DNA of 23,385 nucleotides from Blastocladiella britannica (lineage: Eukaryota > Blastocladiomycota > Blastocladiomycetes > Blastocladiales > Blastocladiaceae), in contig MU624796.1 in assembly GCA_025349905.2 (NCBI GenBank), positions 1-23,385 of the forward strand, read 5' to 3'. A program made the translations under genes and the position numbers. The notes beneath the pieces were generated by a model. That model searched no databases, was not told the origin of the DNA, and was given only the letters and a program-made list of their open reading frames with translations. Shown in pieces: positions 1-9,418 of the stretch. Within the stretch, counting starts at the first letter, position 1. Every line of letters starts with the position of its first letter.

Positions 1-162
1 CTTCCATCTCAGAATTCTGCATCCGAAACTCTGTTCAGTGCGCAGCCGTGTAGTTGGATTCAAAATTTGTTGAGGTGGTATGTCCACCAAATGCTGAGAC
101 GAGGACAATGAGCAACCACAAAAAAAAGCTTTTAAAAACGACGTTGATTCTCAATACATAAT

Positions 163-1378
163 CTAGATGGCAGCGTGGCACTCGCCGTTCTGCTTGTCGC
201 AGTCGCCGACCGAGAAGCCCTGCTGGCGGCCGACGCCCGAGTTGACAATGGTCGCGCACGCGTTCTTTTGCACGTCGCACGAGCGGCCGAGCGCGGCGCC
301 CTTGTTGAGGAAGTCACCGTTGAGCTTGCCGTCGACAATCACCTGGAACGGGCGAGCGCCACCGACGTTGCGCACCTCGGGAGCAGCGGCGCCGAGAAGC
401 GCACCCTTGAAAGTCTGCACGTTGGCGCCCTGCTTGACGTTGGGGTCGGCGGCACCACCGTTGTTGCCCTTGGCGGGAGCCTCGGTCGCCTTGGCACCAC
501 CAGCACCAACAGTCACGGTGACAGTGCTCTGGACGGTCATGGTGACGGTGGTCGGGGGCGGGCAGTTAGCGTTACCCTTGTTGTTGTCGTTGTTGCCGTT
601 GTTGTTGCCGTTGTTGTTGCCCTTGTCAGCGTTGCCCTTGTCAGCGTTGCCACCAGCGTTGCCACCAGCGTTGCCACCAGCGTTACCGCCCTTGCCAGCG
701 GTCAAGTTGGCGCACCCGACGCAATCCTTGAGCCCAAGGTCGACGGCCTGCTGCTGCACCGACTTGCCCGCGCACGACGCGGCCGCAAGCTTGCCACCCG
801 AGACGCTGGCCAGCTGCGCGTTGGCCTTGGTGTTGAACTCGGCCGATGAGAGACCGCCCTTGCCGCCGGCGGCGGGGTCAATCACGGGCACGATGCACCG
901 CACCTGCTGCGACTTGGGCTGCGCGGCGTCCGTGCAAAAGTTGGGCGCGGCGCCAGCCAGGAACGGGTTGAAGTTCTTTTCCAGAGCAGCCAGCTTCTGC
1001 GCCACGGGCACGGCCTGCTGCAGGCAGTTGAACTGGGTGCAGAGGGTGATGATCTGTTTTGTTTTTGTTTGGTTAGCAGGTATGTCTCAGTAACCTTGAA
1101 ATAAATATAACACATACCTCGTCAATCAGGGGGTAACGAGCGCACGGGTCAGTGGCCGCGAGGAGGGTGGAGATGAAGCCGCCGGCAATCTGGTCGAAAC
1201 GGCCGTTCGGGGGAACACCGGGGAGGCGACCGAGGGCGCGAATGTCGTTGAGCACAGCGGGGTTCTCCTGGCCAAAACGACGCTTGAACAGAGCAGTGGT
1301 ATCATCGTGGGGCATGGCGTTGGCCACCAGGGCGCAAGCAATCACGGCAAACAGAGCGAGGAGAGGGGAGCGAGACAT
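163..1378 (-). CDS. Secreted Asn/Gly-repeat protein with C-terminal Cys domain
   Basis: Two exons (1378-1118 and 1053-163) joined across a GTATGT...CAG intron at 1117-1054 give 383 residues. Residues 1-21 form a clear signal peptide ending in VANA. A KRR site at residues 32-34 could be cut by a Kex2-type protease. The first half is alanine/cysteine-containing and of unknown fold. A low-complexity linker of repeated GGNA, DKGNA and NNNG units follows, then a Thr/Val-rich strand-like stretch. The last ~75 residues (from GGARPFQV to the stop) hold conserved-looking cysteines in CDVQKNAC, GDCDKQNGEC. This tail resembles a C-terminal domain of fungal secreted proteins that databases often mislabel as ribosomal protein S17; that match is from memory. 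Likely extracellular or wall-associated; no enzymatic motif is visible. The gene is divergent from the next one. Confidence 0.8.
575..690. repeat. Short tandem repeats encoding the Asn/Gly linker
   Basis: Two copies of a 15-bp unit (616-630, 631-645) are followed by three copies of a 12-bp unit (646-657, 658-669, 670-681). Degenerate GTTGTTGCC units precede them at 595-620. All unit lengths are multiples of three, so copy number can change without breaking the reading frame of the secreted protein. Confidence 0.9.
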
Positions 1379-1791
1379 TTTCTTGTATTGGGTTTTTGAG
1401 GAGTATGGGAGCCGGCCAGCGGTCGTCTTGTCAAGATTATAAAGTCAAGGGTAAAGAACTTGGAGAACAGTTTGACGGGATCCGGGCCGACTTTATACCG
1501 ACAAAGTAAATTGCAAAGAATCGTTCAAGTCCTGGTCTCGAGGCGTTCCCGTCTTTCAACTTTTTTGTATGGAACACTGAACTGAAAACCAAAACTTCGG
1601 ATCCAGGGCTAAAACTCCTAAATATCGGATTAAATTTGGCGTTGTTGTTCGTTGCTTCAATTGAAGTAATGGTCGATATCATGAACCTGGTAATGTCTGA
1701 TGTCTTGGCATTTCCGAGTTCCTCTGACCTGGGAAATATCCAGTTGTAAACACATGTCGAATGCTCTTTTAAGCAAAAATTAATACAGGCG
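1379..1791. promoter_or_regulatory. Divergent intergenic region between secreted protein and TIP-like gene
   Basis: These 413 bp separate two divergent start codons and must hold both promoters. A TATAAAG on the minus strand at 1491-1497 lies 113 bp upstream of the secreted-protein ATG and could be its TATA box. A TATAAAG on the plus strand at 1439-1445 lies too far from the plus-strand ATG to be convincing. An open frame on the minus strand spanning 1437-1946 runs into the TIP signal peptide and shows no protein-like composition. I see no other gene or repeat here. Confidence 0.5.
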
Positions 1792-4009
1792 ATGATCATC
1801 AAGATCGCTGCAGTGCTGCTTGCCTTGGCCCAGCTCGCCACTTCGGCATCAACAACATCAGCATTAGCCGGCGGCGTCCCATTTACGCTGCGCCAGACCC
1901 TGGACGGCGCCGACGTGATTGCATTCGCGGATGTCAACGGCGACAAGCAGTACTATCGTATACTTTATTTCTGCATAAAATAGAGTATTGACGCGCCATT
2001 TCACTAGCACGGACGTGTTTACCCTCGATTCGACGCGGAGGCAGCTGTCTTTTTACCTCTGGGACACAGGTACCGTGCTTTTTACGCGCACTCCACAGAA
2101 TAGCGTATTAAAAAAATAATTGATATAGCCAAAAAATCATGGTCCACGAGCACGCCCGTCTTCAGTGCGGACGCGCTCTATAACACCGACGCGTCAGGCA
2201 TCACGATCGTGAATGTGGTCCCCGGCGACTTTAACGACGATGGTGTTCTGGATCTGCTGGTATCGACCGTCAATGGCACCTCGGCCAGCCTGGACCATGT
2301 TCTCCACCTTGCGTTGGGCGCAACGACCAATGGACCACCGTCATTTGCTGTCCACCCGGTCCCCGTTGCGGTCCTGGACTCGGCTCAACCGACATTGGCG
2401 GGTCTCTCGGGGTCCATGCTGCCCGACATTCTCGGCGTATCAAAAGGATCGTCGTCCAACACCAATAGCAGTGGGATGGCCGTGTGGACTGCTGCGCCGC
2501 GAACGACCGCCGGGTACGCGACAGCACCCGTGCGTCTCCCTGACACCATGTGCGCGCCGCTTGCCGGCCATTCGAATGCGTTTGTTGATCTGGATGGCGA
2601 CTGCTCGCCCGACTTGTTTCTTACCTGCGCGCCCGTGGGAAACAACACCACTGCCACGTACCAGATCTGGACACCGACGGCGGCACGAGCAATGGGTAAC
2701 GCATCTGCTCTGGGATTGAGTCGCTGGGAGCTGGCTCGAACCGGTCTTCTCCCGGTAGGCGTTGGGCATATCACATTTGCCGACATGGACGCCGATGGGA
2801 CGTTGGATGCGGTGATGACGGTGTGCGACAGTGCCGCTGCGGTTCCCGGAACCGTACAAGTTCCGTGCTCGATTCAGATCGTGTACAATCGCCAAATACC
2901 CGCCTGCACTACCGACACCACTTCCACATGTCGACCCCTGGACGGCCTCTGTGCGCGCGATCCGCAATTCAAGCTTGATTTTAGCCGCCCCGTGGTACTT
3001 CCCGCCACTGAGCTTCTTGCGAGTGTCGGTGGTAATGCGTTGTGGAACGCCGGCGATCTGGGAATGGTGCGTGCGGGCGACCTCAACTTGGACGGGTACC
3101 CTGACTTGCTCCTGGTGTCGAACGGGATGGTGTGGCTGCTCCAGAGCGCTCCATGTTCAGGCCCCGGCGCTTCCTGCTGGACCGACACGTCGCGTGGGTC
3201 ACGCACGTTTGCTGCGTTGGCCAAGACGGGGATCCCAAAGCTCGCGGATCTCGTAGATGCGGCGTGGTTTGATTTGGATGAAAATGTACGGTTTTTTTAT
3301 ATATCATAGCGAAAATGGACTTGACCGAAAATACCAATTTTCAGGGCACGCTGGACATTTTGGTCCGCCGCGCAGACACTGCCGGCGCTGTTCACACCGA
3401 TTTCTACGAAAACAAGCTCCCGATCGATGCGTTCTTTCTCAAGGCGCTGGCCACGGGTACCGGATGCACCCACGGGTGCCAAGTGAGTCCCGTCACGGCA
3501 CTTGGGTCTAGCTTCAAGCTTGCCGTGACCGATCCAAAGGGGTCCAAGACGGCCATCCAGTGTACGTCCGTGTATTTTTTATCAGTGCAACCAAAAACTC
3601 ACAATACCAAATAGTAAGCCAAGCATTCCAAACCGCACACATCCCCTTACAGCTACCGTACGCGTTCACCGGGCTCGGCCGCACCAACAACTACATTGAC
3701 CAGCTGTCGGTGGGTGTTGCGCGCGACACTGGCGGCTCTGAATCCGCGATCGGCACGTTCTTGGGCATTGTTCCCAACTCCCACGTGGTGGTCCGACCGC
3801 CTCCACTGGAGACCAAAAAAGATAGCAACACGACAAGGACATCGTTTGGAGGACCCTGGCGGCTCGAGCTGTCCATCAACCCAAGCCAGTACGCGGCCGA
3901 CGTGCTGATCGTGCTGCTGTCGACGGTGGCGGTCCTGGCGGCGGTGATTGGGGTCCTTCAGTGGCTCGAGAATGCCGCAGACGAGCGAGACAAGAGTTTT
4001 TACATTTGA
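1792..4009 (+). CDS. ITFG1/T-cell immunomodulatory protein (TIP)-like FG-GAP membrane protein
   Basis: Five exons: 1792-1949, 2008-2069, 2129-3285, 3345-3561, 3615-4009. All junctions keep frame, giving 662 residues, close to the ~612 of animal TIP. Residues 1-20 form a signal peptide. FG-GAP/VCBS calcium-loop motifs of the DxNxDG type start near residues 47 (DVNGDKH), 107 (DFNDDGVLD), 227 (DLDGDCSPD), 292 (DMDADGTLD), 391 (DLNLDGYPD) and 455 (DLDENGTLD, split by intron 3). The exon 4-5 join gives the family signature QLPYAFTGLGRTNN. A membrane helix at about 627-648 is followed by a short acidic/basic tail, so this is a type I membrane protein with a lumenal/extracellular beta-propeller. In animals the family is linked to cell-surface or secretory functions and phosphatase partners; the fungal role is unknown. 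It ends 9 bp from the convergent neighbour. Confidence 0.88.
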
Positions 4010-4018
4010 AATTGATTT

Positions 4019-7000
4019 TTACACTTGCACCGACGACGACCTGTTGAGCATGTTGTCGAGCCACTTGACGGCAAGAATCAAGTACACGACCACATAGTCG
4101 CCGGCAAGATACAGGCCTATCATTTGTTCGCGTTTCAACGCGAGGTCAGCTACGGTTGAGAAAACGAAAGAGAAATAAAAACGCACCATTCAGCACCCAC
4201 GCAAGCGCGATCCCAAACACGGCCAGCCGCGACGTTGACTGCTGGGTATTGTAGAGCTGCAGGAGCTCGACGCCTTCCTTGAGCATCGTGACGATTTCAT
4301 CCGAGTCGCGCACTTTATCGGCAGCCGTTTGCGACGCGTACTGGGCGCGAGCTAGCTGCGTTTGCATGTCATCAGCCCGCTCTACGACCCGAGAGGCTTC
4401 ATTGTGGACGTGCGCGGCTCGTTGCCGAAGCGCCTATAAACGAGGTTCGATCAGCCATTGTGAACGAATGAAAACATGGAATGCATACCTCGACGTCGAG
4501 CTGTTTGGCGTGATAAACTTGCTGGAGCTGGTAGTGGTCCCGTTCCAGCTGCAGCGCAATGGCCTGGTCAATGAAAAGGTGTCAGTTACAGCGTCGCAGT
4601 CCAAAAGAATGAAATAACGAACCTCCAGCTCGTTCAGGCCAACGTGAATAAAGTGGTTCGAATGCAGAAGCGCCGCCATCTGCTCCCTTACCACGCTGAC
4701 GTCGCGGCCCACGGCATCCACTGGTCGCTGCGGCGCCCACGCCTCGCGCGTCCACGCGTGGCGGCCAGCCATGGCCGCGCCCTCCAAGGACGGCGCCGAT
4801 CCCGTGGACCGGGTGCGTCGTCGAACATAGACCGCGTCAGCCAGCGCGACTTGGTCGTCCGGCGGCGGCCGGGTGAGCGAGACCGCGCGCCGAGTCCGCG
4901 CATCCCGCTGGACGCGCGACCGAAACACGCGCATGGCGTACTCTGGGGGCAGCTCCTGCGGCGCGGGTAAGACGGCGCGGTCGGCGCCGTGACTGGGCGC
5001 CAACGAGGGCAAGTACATGGAGACCGACGGGTGGAACGACGCCATAATCGATGTGTTGGCCGGGTACCACGACCCTGGGGCGCCTGTCATTGCACTAAGA
5101 GATGTGGGCGACCCGAGAACCATACTGGATGCGACCGGACTGGGAAACATGGCGTTGCGTGAGTTCGGGGACATGGGCCGAATAGCTGCCAGTCCTGCTG
5201 CGGCTGGCGCTGCGGATGGGCCGCGGGCCAGGCCAATGGAGGCCGACTGCAAGAGGTGCGACGCGGTGCCGGTCACGGCATGCACAGCCGCGCCTGCTGA
5301 CTCGGTGACGGCGCTGACGGTCTCGCGGGCCGCCCGCCGCGCTTTTTTAACGTGGCGACGCGAGAACGGATTGGAAATCGGAAGCGGGATCAGCGTGTCG
5401 GCTGCCGGCATCGAGTCTGCGCCTCCTGCTGAACTTGCGCCTGCGCTAGCGGCTGCTGCCATGGTGCGAGAGTGATCACTGCCGCGCCGCCCCAAGATTG
5501 AGCTGGCGAGTTCCAGGACCCCGGCACGGCCCGTGGCCGTTGTCGTCCGCCGTTCTTCCTCGGGATCGGACTCTTCTTCGCCGCCGCCGCTCGACCCGCT
5601 GCGTGACCGCGGGCGGCTCGTTGTGCCGACTGGGGGCGGCTGCAAGATCCGAGGGATCCCGAGCTTGCCACTGCCCGAGCTATTCTTCTTTTTGTGCCCG
5701 CCACCGCCGCCGCTCGTCTTGCGCTCCCGTGGACGCCGCCGGCCGAACCGTGAACCACTGCCCGACGGGATACCACTCGAGGCGTCTCCAATTGCGAGCG
5801 TATCGCCAAACGGCTGGTAGCGACTCCCAAAATCGCCGCTACTGCCAGCACCTCCCAATCCAACAGTAGCACTAGTGGCACCACCCAGCCCGGTTCCCGT
5901 AAACTCGCCACCGCCACCGCCAGGCGTCGAGCTACCGGGCCCACCACCATGCGCACCACTACCGCTCCCACCGCCCTTGAAGAACGAAGTAGCGAATTCG
6001 CGCCCACCTTGCAAGAGTCCCTCGACTTTACTGCTAGTCCCGAGATCCGCCGAGTCCATGAGCAGCCGGTCGATGCGGTTCTTGGCAGAACCGTGCCAGA
6101 GTGCGCGTGTGCGTTCGGCTTGCCCCGCGAGCCGCATGAAGTTATCGAGGGTTGGGACGGGGTCAATATCGTCGAGTCGTGCGCGCAAGAGCTTGGCGAC
6201 GCGGGTGGTCCCGGCCGACAGGTGGGCGAGCGCGGCGTCCATGGCGGTGGTGGTGGGTGCGTCGAGGACGCGCGACGTGGCGAGCGATTTCGAGCGTTGG
6301 AAGGCCGCGATCTTCTTTTGGAAGAGCGCGGGGTCCGAGAACGGGTCCTTGGTGACCTCTTTCACCACCATGCTCAGCTTGGTGCGCCAGTTGAGCACGC
6401 ACACCACGCAGGCCATGACGAGCGCTAGGTCGCACACGGTCTCAGTCTCTGATGCAGTAGCAACTGCGGCACTGGTGGAAGCAGCGGCGGCAGCAGTCCG
6501 TCGCGATGGTCGCCCGTCAATCAGATCGCGTCGCGCGCTCGCCACCGCCGCCATCGACGAGTTGCACAGGAACGTGTCGGCCAACGCCGGGTCCGATGCC
6601 TTCAGGTACCCGAGCAGCATCAGTGCCAGTTTCGTGACCGCCACCAGCTCCGCGACGCGGCGGTCAGCGCGGCGTGCACCGGACCGCGGGGTCGCCAGCT
6701 GAAACGCCTGCAAGAACCGTTCCAGCTGCGCGTCGGTAGGTGGTCGCGCCGAGACCGCTGCTCGCGCGCCGCACCCGAGCCGCTGTAACGTCACGTTGGT
6801 GTGCAATGTCGCCAGGTGCGTTCCGAGGTCGCCGGTCGGTAGTGGGATCAAGGTCAGCGAAGAGGGGATGGTCGACAAGTGCGCGGTGTACAGCGTGCCG
6901 TCGGGCGTCGTCACTGGCTCCAGGTTGTAGTGATCGACAAAGCTCGCCACGTGCGCGAGGAACGTGGACTGGCCGGGGTCGGCAAAGTCCAGCGCACACA

Positions 7001-7399
7001 CCGTGATCTGTTGGTATTTCCATGTCACTCTTGGGCCATTCCTCAAAAAATACACCAGAGAGCATCATAATACCGAGTGCGCGTCATCGCCCGTGTCCAC
7101 TGCGATGGTCGAGAGCGGCGATTCGCGGTCAGAGAGCCTGTTTTTTCCATAAGACCATTAATTTTGGCCCGTTGCTCGCGTATCCTTGGCTGTCCCACCG
7201 GGGGATAAATGCCCTCGAAAAGTTGCCATTGATCCACGGCATAGAGCTGGTATCCTTGGATGGTGAACGCCGGACGCGCAACAGTCGGCAGCATATCATC
7301 GGCGGCAAAGATGGTCGAGCTCGGAGTCCACTCGGTGTGGTGGTGGCGCGACGGCGGCGCGAGGAGAGTGGGCCATTCGCCAAACAAGAAGACGGGCAT
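4019..7399 (-). CDS. STB6-like (fungal Sin3-binding family) protein with C-terminal coiled coil and membrane segments
   Basis: Proposed exons: 7399-7227, 7137-7074, 7007-4623, 4563-4489, 4433-4187, 4149-4019, giving 1024 residues. The N-terminal match is GYQLYAVDQW (residues 49-58), followed after splicing by a VDTGDDAHS strand, then LIPLPTGD and LQRLGCGARA, a pattern I recognise from fungal STB6/STB2-type proteins. A later FQKKIAAFQRSKSLATSR segment also fits the family. Residues ~400-750 are Ser/Gly/Pro-rich and presumably disordered. The C-terminus is a coiled coil (HVHNEASRVVERADD and onward) leading to one or two hydrophobic helices. Intron 1 appears to be GC-AG (7226-7138). The last intron (4186-4150) is only 37 nt; without it the protein stops at 4146 after one helix (994 residues). 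Role by family: possible link to Sin3 repression; the membrane tail makes that uncertain. Confidence 0.72.
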
Positions 7400-7448
7400 T
7401 TTGATGGAATCTTCTTGCGGAAAGAGAACGATTTCTTCAATCAACGAA
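7400..7448. promoter_or_regulatory. 49-bp divergent start-to-start spacer
   Basis: Only 49 bp separate the ATG of the STB6-like gene (minus, 7399) from the preferred ATG of the DNAAF6-like gene (plus, 7449). An in-frame upstream ATG at 7404 would cut this to 4 bp. Any promoter must be shared, or lie inside the opposing coding regions, and the 5' UTRs may overlap. No TATA element is visible. Confidence 0.5.
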
Positions 7449-8168
7449 ATGGAGCACTCGGTCACGGCCCTCTCCACTCTGCTGACCTCGGCCGCCACTG
7501 CCGCTAACGCCGCCGCAGTACCTATCGAAAGGGATCTGACCATTTCAGCCAAACCGACGACAAAGCAACGACGTGCCCAATACGACTTTGGCAACCATGC
7601 GATCTGGGCCGACGACGAGATCCCGGCGATCGACGCCAAGGCCGCGGCCATGACCCGCGATCCGTCGTTACAAGTCTCTACTACTACCACCGGTGGCGCA
7701 TTACCGACAGTGGATTCGCGCGAGGTTCCCGAGTACGCTTTTACATTGCGCATTTTCCCATCAATGTGAATTGAAAATTTTCCAACAACAGAACACAACT
7801 GCACTACACGTTCGAAGTGGGTGCCGAGGACGTGTACTTGGGCCTCTCGGGTAAAGCCAACTCGATGCAGCACGCCGATCACTTGGTGGCGCGCATCGCG
7901 CTTCCTCGGGTCACGAGCGCCGCGGCTGAAGTGGACGTGGACGTGACACCTGGGTCGGTGGTGGAGTTGCGATCGCGCGACTAGTCCGTAACTGTTTTTT
8001 TTTTTCTTGTTTTCTTTAAAGGCATTCGACTGACCCCATCACAAACATAGCTTCTTGTCCATGCCATTGCCGGTCACGGTGCAACACGATCGCGGATCCG
8101 CTCAGTGGGACGCGTCCAAGAGGACTCTGACACTCAAGCTGCCGATCGTCAGCATGTGGAAGTCATGA
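7449..8168 (+). CDS. DNAAF6/PIH1D3-like axonemal dynein assembly factor
   Basis: Three exons (7449-7732, 7792-7983, 8051-8168) encode 197 residues, near the usual ~200. The N-terminal part reads SVTALSTLL then an acidic ADDEIPAID segment. The spliced core REVPETQLHYTFEVGAEDVY followed by LGLSGK, VARIALP and SMPLPVTV...SAQWD...LTLKLP matches the PIH1D3/DNAAF6 CS-like domain. These proteins work with HSP90/R2TP-type chaperones in the cytoplasm to preassemble outer and inner dynein arms. The gene therefore implies a flagellated zoospore or gamete. Exon 2 ends at TA with a GTCCGT donor; reading on would hit a stop at once, so splicing is required. Start at 7449 is preferred; 7404 is in frame and cannot be excluded. 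Confidence 0.85.
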
Positions 8169-8269
8169 AATATAAATGCAAATCTCAGGAATGGAGAACG
8201 TTGCCAGAAGAAAAAAAAAAAAAAAGTCAGCGCGAAAAAAAAAGAAGTATATATAACAAGGGTCATGGC
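8169..8269. other. Convergent 3' spacer with A/T tracts
   Basis: This 101-bp gap lies between the stop codons of the DNAAF6-like and ARL8 genes. It contains long A runs (about 8210-8225 and 8235-8243) and must contain both 3' ends, so the transcripts probably overlap. No canonical AATAAA is seen on the plus strand. Confidence 0.5.
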
Positions 8270-9332
8270 TTAGTTGGCATGCTTCATCAACCACCTGTGC
8301 AGAGAGTACTTGGGGTGAGTGTCGTGCCAAATAAGAAAAAAAAAAAGAGCCAAGCGCACTGCAACGTAATGTCAATGTTGACACTGTTCTTTGCCGACAC
8401 ACTGTAGCAAGCAATCTCGCGCTGCGAATAGCTCTTGAGCTCGCTGTATGATGATGTTGTTAATTTCATTTGCGTCACATTTCACAAAGTAGGGTACGCA
8501 CAGAGCATCAATCACGCCCTCGACCGTCAAGGCTCCTGGCAGATCGTTCTTGTTGCCAAGCACCAAAAGCGGGACGGTGGTCAGCGTCGGACGCTCAAGC
8601 AAGCCCCGCAGCTCTTGCTTTGCTGCCTCGAGCTTGGAGTGGTCGGCCGAGTCAACCACAAATCTATAAAATATGGTGATTGTGATCAGCCGGGGTACAC
8701 AAGACACAATGAGGACAGGTGCTCGCACACTATTGCATTGACATTTCGGCAGTATCTGGAGATTGCTCAAATAATGGTCAGTCGCATTACACACGGCACA
8801 GCCTGCACCGATAAAATTGAAAAAGCAATACCGCTCCCCTGTATAGACACACACATATACCAATTCGTCAGCATCGCACAGACAAAAAGTGAAAATAAAC
8901 GATTACAAACACATGGATCGGAACCGTGGCTGGCCGCCCACGTCCCACAGCTTGATGGTGACCTTGCCCTTGGTCACCTTCTTCATATTGAATCCCAATG
9001 TTGGGATCTTTGGTATGCAAGGGAAAACAATACGGCGGCCAGTGGTTCATGGAGTGATTAATACATTTCTTTTGGCCAAAAAAAAAAAAGAGTGACGGAC
9101 CGTGTCCTCGGTAAACTCGCCCGACGCAATGACATTGACTAGCGTGGATTTTCCGCTTGCTTGCAGGCCTGGTACAAAAAAAAAAAAAAAAAATTGGCGG
9201 GGCGTTCGTCATGAAGTGAGTGGGCATTTCTTCTGACATGACGAGCGCCGTACCGACAAGGGTGACCTCCATCTCTTGCTGGAAAAAGAGAGAGCGGATC
9301 CAGCTCAGGATTGAGCCAAAGAACGAGGACAT
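8270..9332 (-). CDS. ARL8: ARL8-family small GTPase
   Basis: Eight exons: 9332-9254, 9168-9101, 9007-8911, 8838-8832, 8755-8729, 8663-8502, 8443-8360, 8294-8270. They give 182 residues against ~186 in animals. All G motifs are present: GLQASGKST (27-35), switch [10 protein letters not shown] (49-57), [17 protein letters not shown] (70-86), NKND (130-133) and SAK (163-165). The N-terminus [17 protein letters not shown] is the amphipathic helix typical of ARL8, with no Gly2 for myristoylation. The family recruits kinesin adaptors and HOPS-type effectors to lysosomes/vacuoles. Exon 4 is a 7-nt microexon supplying parts of Trp82, Glu83 and Arg84. The gene converges on the DNAAF6-like gene and is divergent from the WW-repeat gene at 9419, with 86 bp between start codons. 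Confidence 0.93.
8832..8838 (-). other. 7-nt microexon of ARL8
   Basis: The minus-strand sequence GGGAGCG lies between ...TATACAG and GTATTG. The upstream exon ends in phase 1 (T) and the downstream exon begins with A, so T+GG, GAG, CG+A encode Trp-Glu-Arg. This completes the near-invariant FRSMWERYCR segment of ARL8, which cannot be made otherwise from the flanking 150 nt of intron (8910-8839 and 8831-8756). Confidence 0.85.
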
Positions 9333-9418
9333 TTCCTTTTACGTTTACTTTTTTGGGTCGTTGTCGTGAAATGAGCTGTTCGATTTCGATTTCGAATGGA
9401 AAGAGAAACACCATGAAA

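Noticed and set aside
575..690. CRISPR-like array.
   Set aside because: Units are contiguous 12-15-bp coding repeats with no spacers, in a eukaryotic gene.
167..1093. Plus-strand open frame of 308 codons, and another at 175-849, opposite the secreted protein.
   Set aside because: They mirror the GC-rich repeat coding region on the other strand; composition is low-complexity Leu/Pro or Val/Ala, while the minus strand has signal peptide, intron and Cys motifs.
5390..6702. Long open frames on both strands (5390-6166 minus, 5875-6702 plus) inside the STB6-like gene.
   Set aside because: Shadows of the Ser/Gly-rich exon; no recognisable domains.
7030..7073. A 44-nt intron ending in CCCAAG as the join into the large STB6-like exon.
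   Set aside because: The frame it joins does not give the conserved VDTGDDAHS-ITVCALDF strand; the 66-nt intron ending ATACCAACAG does.
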